Source of the DNA: Phytophthora sp. 'mugwort' | Taxonomy: Eukaryota > Oomycota > Peronosporomycetes > Peronosporales > Peronosporaceae | DNA: 64,000 nt | Direction: 5' to 3' | NCBI GenBank assembly: GCA_033558025.1 | Contig: JAUCEF010000017.1 | Location: 4,464,001 to 4,528,000, forward strand | In this document: positions 52,501 through 63,066 of the stretch, in pieces | Numbering within the stretch: the stretch's first letter is position 1 | Layout: every line of letters starts with the position of its first letter | Made by a program: the position numbers and the translations under genes | Notes under the pieces: generated by a model | Seen by the model: the letters and a program-made list of their open reading frames with translations, nothing else | Told to the model about the DNA's origin: nothing | The model's database searches: none

Positions 52501-55500
52501 ATGGACCGGAATGAGTTTCCTTATCTAAACGACTCACAGTTCAAGTCCGTTCGTAAGACGACTGGCATCTTTGGTATGGATGCTTTGCGCAGCTTGGCGT
52601 CGTCAACGCACGCTGAGCAGGTCGAATGCATGACCGCGTTCGACGCGCATGAGCGGGGGCTCATCGAGCATGTTCGGAGCAACCTGCAATTTTTTTTTTT
52701 TTTTTCCGGCCGCAGAGCCAAAACCGGTCTACCCCAAGCCGCTGAGGCTGAAGGTAAACCCATATGAAGGGAATGAAGGCGAAAACCTTCACTTCTGGGT
52801 GCGAGAAGTAGAGCTCGCAATGGATGCGGCTCTCATCTCCTCGGAGCACCTCCGAGTGGCTTTTGACCTCTCCAACCTTAGCGGGCGTGCTAAGAGTTGG
52901 GCGTATACGCGGGAAGTGACAACGCCTGGATGCTTCGCATCCTGGGCTCAGCTGTGTGAACAGCTTAGAGCCGCGTTCCTCCCGGCGAACTATGAGTACC
53001 GCCAGCGGTCACGCTTCCTGCCATGTAAACAGGGAAGATGTGAGCTGCACGAGTACATCCAGGAGATACGGGAGCTCACCGCATCCCTCGTGGGAAACTC
53101 TCTCCATGAACACATCAAAGTGACGGTATTCATGGACGGCCTAAGAGTAGACCCGGTCAACACCCAGCTATTTCGGGTGCAGGACAATACTCTGGAAGAG
53201 GCGATCCAAGTCGCCCTCCAAGAGGAGTCTAGTCGCCGCCAGGCACGCACGCCGGCGGCGATGTGGCCAGGGACTGCGACACCAAGTCGCGGGGCCCCAA
53301 GCGGGCCAGTTCCCAAGGAACTTGGGCTCGCCGAGCAGCATGATATTCGCTGCTATAGCTGTGGTAAGCTAGGGCACATGGCACGTGCCTGTCCTGCGGG
53401 GGGACAACGAAAGCGTTTCCCTCCCAAGCCTATCGCGCTCAAGGGTCGCTGGCAAAGGCCGCGACCCCACGGGCAGGGGAACGCAGGACACCAGTAGGGG
53501 CGGTGCGCCCTACTGGAGAAGATCTAAGTCTTCATGAGCGGTGCACGGGCGGCACGCACCATGGAGACTTAGCCCCTGAGAGTCCTTGCACTCTCGAATC
53601 GAAGAAGGGCAGCGTTGGGCTACTAGTAGTACACGTAAGTGTACGGGGATATACCCATCCGTTCCGAGTCTTAATAGACTCAGGGGCGTCAAGAACTTCG
53701 CATGCCGCCAGGCTATTGCGGAGAATAGCAACGAGTTGGCCGATGCTTTACGAGAAAGCAAAGGCAACGAGACAGTGCCGGTTCAATTGGCCGACGGAGC
53801 GATAATTATCGTTCCCAAGATCCAGGTCAATCTATCTGTGAGGTTCGAGGACTTCGACAGCACGGAACATTTTACTGTTCTAGGGATGGACAAGTATGAC
53901 TTGATCCTGAGCATACCCTGGCTCGAGAAACATGAGCCATGGATCAATTGGCAAAGCAAATCCATCAGTTACTGGCAGAGTATTGGTGAGTCATGTTCCC
54001 ACCTCTGCCAGGAACTGGGCGTCCGAAAGGTGAACCGGGATGCAGTAGCATCCAGGGAATTTTTGGGAGCCGCCGACGCATTAAGCGACTCCCTAGAAGC
54101 GGTGGCAGCAGAAGCTACTCCTGGTCGAGTGTGTCAGTCCGTACAGCGTAGCCCTCGACCCCCACCGGAATCCAGACCGGCGGCCAAGGCTTCAAGGGTG
54201 GCGTTGCCGGGTATCATCGACCAGGTGGGTAACATAGGTCCACACCAAGCCACCCAGACAGAAACTGTCGAGGAATGCGCGGAATGCGCTTCCTGTGTGG
54301 GTAAACTTGTTCCACACCAGGTCGCCCAGATCATAACTGAAGAAGAAGATGCGGAATGCACTTCTTGTGTGAGGTACCCATGTTCCACACGAAGCCCTAG
54401 AGGCTTTGGACGTCAACAATGAGACGTCCACAGACGTGGGTAACGAAGTACCACGTCACGGTCGCCGTCGACGACATAATCGACACCGCAAGTCGAGTCG
54501 AAGTCGTTTCAGACTGGAGTCGCTTCAAGCGACTCGGAACCCAGGCCCGGGTTCTTCCGACGCGGCCAGTCGAAGAGTGTTATCACATCCTCGACGGCGA
54601 GACCGGCCATCGGGTCAAGGCAGGCGGCATCCAGCTAGAGCCGCTGCCAGAGGTGTCAGAGCTCCTGAACCTCGAAACGTTGACGCCGACGGATTTCCTG
54701 GCCGACCTGAAGGCAGGAGAAATTACAGAGGTTGTACTCTTGAAGCAAGATTCCACTCTAGTGGAATTGTATTCCTCCTCGGTTATGGATGAGAGCGTCC
54801 TGGAGGCATTCTCCTCCCAGCGTGCCTCACTCTTGGTTCTGAAATTCTCAAGAACCCGAAGGATCCAGTGTATCCTTGATGAAGGAGTTCGTGGACGTGG
54901 TGTCCAAGGATCCACCGTCTCAACTCCCACCGGATCGTGGGATCAGGCACGAGATTGATCTCGGGCCGGGCACAAAGTACTGTGTCACTAGGTAATGGCC
55001 ACTGCCTCGAGGGCAGTGCGAGGTCGTTGATGCCTTCTTCGCTGCAAAGGCCAAGGCAGGCATGGTGCGGGAATCGAAATCCCCGCACTTGACGCCAACA
55101 TTCTGCGTTCGGAAGCCGAAAGGGAAGTGGCGTCTGGTTCATGCTTTTAATAAGCTGAACAGCGCAACGTTCCGGCCCAGACACCCACCGCGAAAGAATG
55201 TGTTGTTAAACAACATTGCCGTGTGCGAGTTATACAGCTCCCTGGATCTGGTGGACGGATACTACCAGATCCTGATGCGCGAGAGCGACATCCCGCTCAC
55301 CGCAGTGAGCACCCCGAGCGGTATGCTCTGGGAGTGGCTGGTGATGCCGCAGGGCCTGTCTAATGCCCCGGTGACATTCAATCGCCTGGTCACGCAGTTG
55401 TTTAGACCACTGCGTGCGTACGCACAGTCGTACTTCGACGACATCTTTGTCCATTGCCGTGCCGATGGAGGCAAGTCTGCTATGGAGGTGCATTTGGGGC

Positions 55501-56640
55501 ACCTCTGTCGAGTATTGGAGGTCATGAGAGCGAACAAGCTCTATGCCAACATCGGCAGTGCGTCTTCGCGGCGCAAAAGATCAAAGTTCTCGGTTGCTTC
55601 GATTAGCAACGTCGGCGTTCGAGCCGACCCGGAGAGAGTCAAGGCCATTTCGGCTTAGCCAACGCCAAGGTTCCAGAAGGACCTGAGGAAGTGCCCTGGG
55701 CTTAGCCAACTACCTCCATAAGTACAGCGAAGGGTACGCGGGTCTGGCTAGACTCTTGTCGGATCGTCTAAAGAAGGATACCGACTGGCACTGGGGGCGT
55801 GAGCACCAGGAAGCCTTTGACAATGTCAAGGCAAGTCTTCAAAAGGCGCCTGTCCTGGCACTGCCGGACGAGATGAAGCCGTTCAGCGTCGTCTGTGAAG
55901 CATCCTATTATGCAATCGGGTGTGCATTGCTGCAGCACGATGCAGCAGGACGTGAACGAGTGATCTCGTTCAGTCCAGGCAGCTCAATACTGCCGAATGG
56001 ACTATCCCGTTCATGACAAGGAGCTGCTTGCCTGAGTATGCCCTTGTCAAGTTCCGGATGAACCTCCTGGGCTCACAGCCCTTTGTGATCTACACAGATC
56101 ACGCACCCTTACGGACGGCGACAAATTCGCCCCATCTGTCCCAAAGGATGGCGAGGTGCCTGTCCTTCTTCACTGAATATAACTTCCGCGCCGAGTACGA
56201 GCCTGGCAAGCTCAACGTGCTTGCCGATGCGTTGTCACACAGGCCGTACTATGAGCTGGCGAAAATAAGTCGCGCCACGACCAATCTATATGATCAGATA
56301 CGCATGGTGTATCGGGGCGACGAAGCCCTGGCACCTCTGGTGCGTATCCTGGCCGCTGGCAAGGAAGCCAAGGACTAGTGGCTCACGCCCCCACGTCAGA
56401 GAGCCCGGATTCATCGATACGAGTGGGCCGATGGCCTGCTCTACTATCGAGTGGAGCCCCATGAACCCTTACGGGTAGTCGTTCCAATCGACGATGATCT
56501 CAAGTTTAACATCCTACAGGAGGCGCACGATGCGCCGTCCAGCGGTCACTAGGGTCGCGAGAAGACCTTTCAATCGGTCTCTCAGTACTTTTGGTGAGCC
56601 CACATGTACAAGTGGGTCGCACGGTACGTGAAGATGTGAA
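52501..56640 (+). mobile_element. Ty3/Gypsy retrotransposon, truncated in integrase
   Basis: Seen in order: gag start at 52501, then a 16-T run (52690-52705) shifting the frame; gag core 52,710-53,497 with a CCHC knuckle (CYSCGKLGHMARAC); protease with VLIDSGAS (53,669) and a second frame with VLGMDKYDLILSIPWLEKH; RT from about 55,060 (TPTFCVRKPKGKWRLVHAFN, SSLDLVDGYYQI, MPQGLSNAPVTFNRL, and the catalytic YFDDIFVH); RNase H in two frames at 55,756-56,378 (FVIYTDHAPL, KLNVLADALSHR); the integrase zinc region begins at about 56,400 and ends near 56,635. Known: gag, protease, RT, RNase H, integrase is the Ty3/Gypsy order. Frameshifts and loss of the integrase core make it inactive. Confidence 0.85.
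52690..52705 (+). repeat. Poly-T run of 16
   Basis: Uninterrupted T run at the point where the Gypsy gag frame shifts by one. Confidence 0.95.
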
Positions 56641-56849
56641 ACCAGAGTCTCCCAGTAGTCCAGTAGCCAGTAGCAAAGCAGTATAATAGAACTACTATAT
56701 ACGGTAGTATTAAGTACTTTGCGCTCGAGGTGGCCTGCACTCTACTTAGTACTAAGTAGAATATATTTGGGCGAAATAGTATTGGTGAGTCTACTGGAAG
56801 TGATGGCGACCTTGACAGATCATTCTTCCTGCCGTAGCACCTCCCCAGA

Positions 56850-57734
56850 TTGACCCGCAATGCATCTCTGCTAATTGCATTGCCATACCGTGCACTGCTA
56901 CCCCGGCCCAAGCTTAGTTTCATCTCGAAAGCGCTAGCTGTTTTGGACGCGATGGGAGCTGATCGTATCAAATGTAGCCCCGAAGGCATGGGCACGTTTG
57001 AAGTGTACCAACTCGACTCTCGTCGCTCAACGGACACGAACGCGTTCAACTTAGCGCGTATTTCCCAGAACGTTTCTGGTCTATCTGCAGAAACGCTGGT
57101 ATGTCTTGCACGAGCAAAAGCCCAAGTCTGCAAGAGACTACAGGTTGCAACCCCCGAGAACGTGCTGATATTGCTGTTAAACCCGAGGACGAAATACGCA
57201 GTACGGGAGCTGCTGCAATTTGACGTAGGCAATTGTACCGCAGAGCAGGAGCTTTCACAAGCCTCGCCGTCGCACTCCGTTCAGGCAAATACTGGTAGCA
57301 GTATGAACGGTGGGAATAATCACTCACGGATATATTCCACAGGTACAACTCAGCACTCGAGTTGCAACACACAGAAAGTGCCCAACGCGACTTCTGTGGA
57401 AGATCCAATTTCAGCTGAAACAGCACTCCTACTTCTAGCGCATAGAGCCCTGTATCGATTAAGGCACAAGTCTAGCTCTGTCCCACAGAATGCCGTGTCG
57501 ATGAAAACCTCAACCTTCGACTGTGTATCATCTACGCTCAGAAAACGGACAATTTGTGGTGCTCCTGTAGTTAAAACCTTGCAGAAGGTAGCGGGGGAGT
57601 CATTGTCAGACAAGGCCGACGCAGTGCTGGCACAGAGGATGAAGCATACCGTCGATCGGGTTGAAGTCGCAAAACAGCAATGTATATCTATCCCAGCTCC
57701 GTCCGGCCAAAAGAGTGATGCGTCGTCCAGCTGA
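56850..57734 (+). CDS. Unknown protein, possibly transposon-derived
   Basis: Seen: an intact 294-codon frame starting at ATG 56850. The first 125 residues include SPEGMGTFEVYQLDSRRSTD, NVSGLSAETLVCLARAKAQV and ENVLILLLNPRTKYAVRELL. The rest is Ser/Thr/Asn-rich and helical. The LLLNPRTK block resembles a motif seen in hAT-type transposases, so it may be a fragment of one; but the frame is open and the ends look natural. No zinc finger, DDE triad or signal peptide. It follows the truncated Gypsy element and an AT-rich spacer. Confidence 0.4.
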   Translation: MTRNASLLIALPYRALLPRPKLSFISKALAVLDAMGADRIKCSPEGMGTFEVYQLDSRRSTDTNAFNLARISQNVSGLSAETLVCLARAKAQVCKRLQVATPENVLILLLNPRTKYAVRELLQFDVGNCTAEQELSQASPSHSVQANTGSSMNGGNNHSRIYSTGTTQHSSCNTQKVPNATSVEDPISAETALLLLAHRALYRLRHKSSSVPQNAVSMKTSTFDCVSSTLRKRTICGAPVVKTLQKVAGESLSDKADAVLAQRMKHTVDRVEVAKQQCISIPAPSGQKSDASSS

Positions 57735-58233
57735 TTGCATCCGCGTGATGCGACACAGCGTTTGAGTATGTTTGAAGCTGACAAAAGAGAAGAGGATCTC
57801 AAACGTTTGCTGTGTATCCGCCGTGAGTAGTAACTTTTAGAACATTACGTATACATTTTTGTTTTGGTTTTCACTAATTCTTACCTTAATTCGGGACTGA
57901 GAATAGGTATCAACGTTTCTAACCGTTTCTAATATCCAGCTGGTGATTTCAACCAGACAACCAATCGATAGGGTTAGAGCACGAGGAATGGGCGAATGCG
58001 TTACACGTTGTCGCGTATAGCGGCGAGAGCGAGAAACGCAAGAAAGGCGACTTTAATCAACGACGAATTCTTCACAGTACTAAATTTAATAGTACGGATC
58101 GCCTCTGTTATAGTGTGTTTATGTTTACGTTAATTATGGGTTGAAGAGGGTATAAATCTATAATAACAAATGACCATCACTCAGCAGTCGTAAAGGAAGT
58201 GAGTATTAAACCTCAGCTGAGGTTATTTCGCGA
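57735..58233. other. Spacer before the CRN-like locus
   Basis: About 500 bp, AT-rich. No recognised feature; presumably holds the former promoter of the CRN-like gene. Confidence 0.4.
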
Positions 58234-60353
58234 GTGTTCTTTGACAGCCATTCTCGAATTTGCTGCCAATATGACCGTGAAGTGTGGTTCCAGCTGGTGG
58301 ATGCCAAAGGCAAAGCGGTGAAGTCAGCCTACTGCGTTGATTGCGCTGACGGTACCAAGGTGTTTCGACTCCTAGATGCAGTGATGGTGAAATGTCCGAA
58401 CACTTTCGCGGACGTTGATGCGCCCGACCTCACAGTCTCCGCAGGCAAGGCGGCGTACGTCGCGAAGCTGGCGTTGGAAGAATATTCGCCGATTGGGTCG
58501 TTTGGTGACTCAAAGAATTATGCGCTCATCATGATATTCCCGACGCATTGTCAAGTGGGTACCGTTCGGAAGGAGCCAATGTCTTGGGTGCTAGAGGAAG
58601 CAGAAGCCTCTACATGTGGATTAAAAAAAGCTCGTCGTGATTATGACAATTGCATCAGCCACCGCGGCAAAAACGTTGATGAGCGCGATTCACGAGTGCA
58701 ACTGGGACGCGATTTTCGCAATTGAGTCTGTTGTAAAGTTGCCATTTCCGTCGTTATTGATTCAACCGAATCGCTTCCAGCTCAATGAGCGTGTGCTTTT
58801 TGTGTATCAAGCCCGATCGGAGTTGAAACCGCTGTATGAAAACGTTGTGTCACGATGGTTGAGCCAGCGCGCTATTACAGTGAATGTGGCGGGGACTATT
58901 GGGTATGGCAAGTCGTACATGCTGGCTGTGTTGGTGCTGCTGCTGCTGAAGATGCCACTCCAGCCCAAATTCGGATCTGAGCCATTTGTGTGCTACATTC
59001 CTGATTGTAGGAGATTGTTGGCTGGGGAACACGCTGTTGTGGCCATTCTGAAGGAAAATATCTTGTTAAACATGCCGGATTTTATCGGGCCAATCACCAC
59101 AATTACAGACGTCCAAGCAGTACTGCAGAATGGACATGTGATTCTTGTAGCCGACCAATGGAACTCGATCGACGATGAAGGACCGAGTTGCCAAATGACA
59201 CGGGTCCGGTTGGAATCATGTATGTGCACCTCCGTCGCTGTTGAGATTCACGGAATGTCGATGAACGTAAAAAGGTGGCGTGCACAACTACTCAAGCAAA
59301 CCAGTAACAATAACAACACCTACTACGGCGGTTATAACGACACGAGTTTGGCGTCTGGCTGCATCATCATCCGGCCGTTTTCACCGAGCATGAGGATGAA
59401 CTTGCGCTCTTGACTGGCAAAGCCCCTCTGTCGCTGTCTGTGTTTGCTCGCGTTTATAATGACCATGATTCTTGGGAATATATTGTGCAGCGTGTCCAGC
59501 AAATATATGGTGGAAGATTGGAGGGTATTGCTCACGAAATTTTATGACGACATCGACGAGGATCAAGTATGGAATGTGTGTGCGTTATCAGTCGATTGCG
59601 TGTTGGAGTCCAACATTGTGGATTTTCGGTTCTTCTATCAAGATCGCGATCTTGGGTTCTGTGCCACGAACGAAATCGTATTGCGTATACTCTACCAGGT
59701 ATGGTCGAAGAAATCGACAGCTGATGCTTTGCTGACACGTTGACGCGACCTTTTGCCGCATACACTAAACCGGTCAGTTCTTGGCCTCACTGTAGAAGAA
59801 ATCATCAAGGCCCAAATATGTAGCCAAGGTGTAGTCGGAAAAATCCCCGACCAAACAATTGGACCATTAAGAAAACTCGCTTCGCCTCTGGAGCCGAAGC
59901 GTCAAATCTCAAACAGGTGATAAAAAAGGGGGAACGAATTCGTGGTGGATTCTCCTGGACCCTGTGATTTTCAACTATGCTGGCGCCGATATGATTCTGG
60001 TTCCTAACACAGAGCTTGCTGGCATTAATGTGACGATTGCCAAGACGCATACGTCGCTGGCTCCATATTTCAACTTGTGGGGAGAGCTTGCGGAATTGAA
60101 CAATCTGGCAATCAAGGGGTTATTTGTTGCCCCAGATAACTTTGTTCAGGAGGAGGAAATTATTTACACAGCCTTCTTGAGAAATGTCTATCACGAGTTG
60201 TGGTTAGAGATCGAGAACACGACGATCCAATCACCCATTCAAGATTCTACGTGCAATTGCAAGACTGGTTGTAGTACGAACCGATGCGGTTGTAAAAGAC
60301 GTGGGAAGTTGTGTAATCAATTTTGCGGGTGTCAAACGTGTCAGAACATGTAA
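58234..60353 (+). pseudogene. CRN (crinkler)-like P-loop NTPase gene, decayed, with CXC tail
   Basis: Seen: N-terminal frame (58234-58725) with VWFQLVDAKGKAVKSAYCVD and DGTKVFRLLDAV, like the ubiquitin-like head of CRN effectors but lacking the canonical start. The frame then shifts. The second frame (58637-59413) carries a P-loop (GTIGYGKSYML), VCYIPDCRRLL and a Walker-B-like VILVADQWNSIDDEG. Later pieces are frameshifted (59,440-59,950). The last (59964-60353) reads ADMILVPNTELAGINVTIAK and ends in a Cys-rich block (CNCKTGCSTNRCGCKRRG, CNQFCGCQTC). Known: CRN proteins of oomycetes pair such a head with NTPase and nuclease-like modules. The tail resembles a CXC (tesmin-type) zinc motif. No signal peptide is seen. 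Broken in at least three places. Confidence 0.6.
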
Positions 60354-60498
60354 GAGACCCAGATGTAAACGTTTACTACGTGTTGGTACTTGCAAATTCC
60401 TCCCTGGAGTTTGGTCTATCACAAAGCCGAATAATTATCTTAGAAAACAAACTTGAAACATTAAATCTTGATAAATATAAATTCTATAATATATAAAG

Positions 60499-60714
60499 AT
60501 GACTTATTCGCCTGAGAAATACCTAGCTAATAAAGAGCGCATCAAAGAAAATCAAAAGCGCTACTACATCAAAACGAGAGAAACGCGCCTTGCCAAGCAA
60601 TGGGAGTATGACGAGAAGCATCGTGAGCAGCTAAATGCCCAAAAGCGCAAGGCCTATGCAAAAAAAAACAAAGCGAACTTAATCAACGCAAAAGCGAACC
60701 TAATACGAACTTAA
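60499..60714 (+). CDS. Short basic ORF of the viral element, second copy
   Basis: Seen: 71 codons starting MTYSPEKYLANKERIKENQ, strongly basic (Lys, Arg, Asn, Gln), with a predicted helix over most of its length. It matches the start of the ORF at 31492. An AT-rich leader with TATATAAAG lies just before the start. This copy is open to a natural stop. It precedes a TAAT microsatellite and then the capsid gene on the other strand. Function unknown; a small nucleic-acid-binding protein of a Polinton/PLV is the best guess. Confidence 0.6.
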   Translation: MTYSPEKYLANKERIKENQKRYYIKTRETRLAKQWEYDEKHREQLNAQKRKAYAKKNKANLINAKANLIRT

Positions 60715-60735
60715 TTAATTAATTAATTAATTCAA
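60712..60735. repeat. TTAA microsatellite
   Basis: Five to six copies of TTAA in a row after the short basic ORF, followed by a T run. Confidence 0.9.
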
Positions 60736-60749
60736 TTTTTTTTTATCTG

Positions 60750-61830
60750 GGGCTAAATATAAAGACAATCCTGAGCGAAGAAGTATAGAATATAAAGTCG
60801 ACAACACAACTTATAAATATAAGTAAAGATATATAGTAACCATGTTTGGTTATGAATCACATTACCAGTGGAAGAAGCAGAAACCATAATTGGATATGTA
60901 TTGCCAGAGGCAAGAGTAGTGCTAGTCAGTGACATACCTTTCGAAGCATCGACAGCAATAGCTGAGGTACCCTGATCGACTCGGAAGCGAAGACGGATTT
61001 GTGGATTGGCCATAAGGTCTAGTTCCTTAAAGATTGGGTGGAGGTCTGTAAGTTTAATTTTAGCATATAGTTCCACGTTCCCATGATTGTGTTAGCAGTA
61101 GCAGCACCAGCTACAAAGGCGCCACGCGCCAATTGATTTGAGATTGTGGTAGAAGCTGCAGCCCCACCGAGCGAAGGCCATGACGTGGAGAAATCAGAGC
61201 CCGCGTTACGAGGGTTCCATCGCAGACGCTTTACAAGACCATCGTTGATGATAGAAGCACCATCAGAGGGGCCAGTAGTAGTAAATGAGAAAGAGAATGA
61301 AGTAATGTTAGTATAACCATCTCCCGTTGTCGAACTTGTAGCAGTACTATACAAAGCTGACTGAGCAGCGTCCGGGTAAAGACGACTCCGCACCATGCTT
61401 CTCAACGTACTGAGGACTATAGCTAGTCTGAGCGCGAAGGTTGTTCCAAAATAGCTTATAGTCCGACATACTAACAATGGTCTTGCCATTACGTTCAAGC
61501 GACAAGCTATTGATGACATTCCAGCTACCGCACTTGAGCGTAGAGCAGAAACGATTGGCAGCAGCAGTCTGGGCAGTAGCACCATTCTTCATTGGTATCT
61601 TGTATGGAAGCATGATGTATGCATCGCGAAGGCAAGCAAATCTTTCACTTCCATTCAGCTGGGCTGTAACATCGATAGCTATAACGCCATTCTGGTAAGA
61701 TCCTTGATTAAGATCGATTACAAACGGTACACGTATGCCGGAAGATAGTTTGATCTCCGGGTCGCTTTGAACGGAACTCTGGTATAAATACTGATCGGAT
61801 AGTTGATTTTCACTCAAAGTTGCATCTATA
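60750..61830 (-). pseudogene. Polinton/PLV-type major capsid protein (broken, C-terminally truncated)
   Basis: Seen on the minus strand in three frames. The first (61817-61347) carries SDQYLYQSSVQSDPEIKLSS, NQGSYQNGVIAIDVTAQLNG, ERFACLRDAYIMLPYKIP and KCGSWNVINSLSLERNGKT. A shift near 61,380 leads to TNITSFSFSFTTTGPSDGAS and LRWNPRNAG; a second near 61,070 to LYAKIKLTDLHPIFKELDLM and PQIRLRFRVDQG. It fades at about 60,840, so the C-terminal part is missing. The first frame has no ATG in phase; an ATG one base out of frame lies just upstream. Known: the DLHPIFKELDLM block and preceding order are typical of the double-jelly-roll capsid proteins of Polinton-like viruses. Non-functional. Confidence 0.7.
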
Positions 61831-61844
61831 TGGATTCTAATATA

Positions 61845-62195
61845 CTTTTGAGGAAATTAATGATTTCATTATTAAACCCATTACGAGTGATCATAATCTG
61901 ATTGAACTTGCAAATCGAATAGGAGTACATCTGGATAATATATATGAATCAAACGAAATAACGAAACCAATCCCAAAGAAAACTGCCTATCTAGTTTTAT
62001 TAAGACCTCCAACCGTGATGTAGGACACGGGGCCTGTGTCTTTAAACGGTGAATACTTTGATAGTATGGGTGAGGCGGGTCCTACCAAGTATGGGATTGA
62101 AACATTCAACCCTAAACAATACCAAGGTACATACGGGGACTATTGTGGATATGATGTATGCTCTTCCTGTATTGCAAACAAAAAAATAAGATGAG
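61845..62195 (+). pseudogene. Adenain-like cysteine protease of a Polinton/PLV (broken)
   Basis: Seen in forward frames: EEINDFIIKPITSDHNLIEL and AYLVLLRPPT in one frame; a short piece with GHGACVF (likely the catalytic His region) in another; then NGEYFDSMGEAGPTKYGIET and YQGTYGDYCGYDVCSSCI back in a frame. Known: His, then Asp-Ser-Met-Gly, then Gln-Gly-x-x-x-x-x-Cys-Gly is the order of C5 (adenain) proteases of adenoviruses, Polintons and some PLVs, which mature the capsid. At least two frameshifts, an early TAG after PPT and a Trp-to-Gly-type change beside the His make it inactive. Divergent from the capsid gene, about 15 bp apart. Confidence 0.65.
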
Positions 62196-62278
62196 TCTAC
62201 TAGATAGATTTAAGGACTTAAACTTAACTATTCTTTAAATAAAATCAGTTTTTCTCTTATACAAATAATATAAACAAG

Positions 62279-63028
62279 ATGTTCAAAGCGTTAACAGTTT
62301 CAGCGTCTATCCCAGAGACAAAGCTCAAGAGAGCATTCAAGACCGGTACGCTATCTTTGTCTAAAGATGAGTTGCATGGTTCTGGTGCTACGCTTCATCT
62401 TCATCCCGACTCGCATGCTAAAGCTCTTCGAGCTCGTAAGTCTGGTAAAGGAACTCGGTTAGCCATTACGAAAGAAGAGATTGGCTATCTATTCAACCAC
62501 AAGCAAGGTGGAGGTATGCATGGAGCGAGTATCTGGGGAAAATTTTGGGGAGGTATCAAATCTGCTTTCAAATTTGCAAAGGACTCGGGCATTTTGTCTC
62601 GAGTTCCTGATGTAGCAGTCCCCGCAGTTACAACGTATGCTGGTCAACCAACCGCAGCCATCCCTGCCAGAGCTGCTATTCGATCTATGACGGGGATTGG
62701 AATTTATTACTCCGATAGCGATAATGAAGGAGGACGTCTGACCAAGGCTGACTTTAATAAAGGGGCCAAACGAGCTCATGCTTACACGAAGCGCAAGTGT
62801 ATTCTTACTGATGCTGGAGATGCTGGAGAAAAGTTTCTCCTTTCCAAGGCAACCCAACCTCGGCATGAGTATTTAATAAAGTCACTTCGTGGCGAAGTCC
62901 GTCGTCGTTATGCTGTTGGAGTTGTCGAGCTAAAGAAAAAGGGTTTTGTAAAGGGCTCGCAAGAGGCCCGCGAGCATATGGCCAGATTGAGGTCTTTTCA
63001 GAAGAACGGAGGCAGTTTTAGAATGTAA
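62279..63028 (+). CDS. pX-like basic structural protein of a Polinton/PLV
   Basis: Seen: 249 codons, uninterrupted. N-terminal beta-like segment; LSLSKDELHGSGATLHLHPD and KGTRLAITKEEIGYLF; a Gly-rich hinge then MHGASIWGKFWGGIKSAFKF (amphipathic helix); VPAVTTYAG and AAIPARAAI; a basic C-terminal half rich in Lys/Arg; end HMARLRSFQKNGGSFRM. Known: a Gly-Gly then short Trp-rich helix, and an end like (M)ARLRS...GGSFRM, recur in pX/pVI-like minor core proteins of Polintons and PLVs. Inference: a DNA-binding or membrane-active core protein. It is the only virus-type gene here of ordinary length that is fully open. An AT-rich leader without clear introns precedes it. Confidence 0.6.
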   Translation: MFKALTVSASIPETKLKRAFKTGTLSLSKDELHGSGATLHLHPDSHAKALRARKSGKGTRLAITKEEIGYLFNHKQGGGMHGASIWGKFWGGIKSAFKFAKDSGILSRVPDVAVPAVTTYAGQPTAAIPARAAIRSMTGIGIYYSDSDNEGGRLTKADFNKGAKRAHAYTKRKCILTDAGDAGEKFLLSKATQPRHEYLIKSLRGEVRRRYAVGVVELKKKGFVKGSQEAREHMARLRSFQKNGGSFRM

Positions 63029-63066
63029 CTTCCGCCTCATATGATTTAAAAACAACTAAATCAAGT

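Noticed and set aside
58234..58300. RxLR or canonical CRN translocation signal
   Set aside because: No signal peptide, RxLR or LxLFLAK-type motif visible at the start of the CRN-like locus; the head is divergent or truncated.
60712..60735. TTAA tract as a telomere or piggyBac target
   Set aside because: Simple AT microsatellite; no telomere unit and no piggyBac-type element ends nearby.
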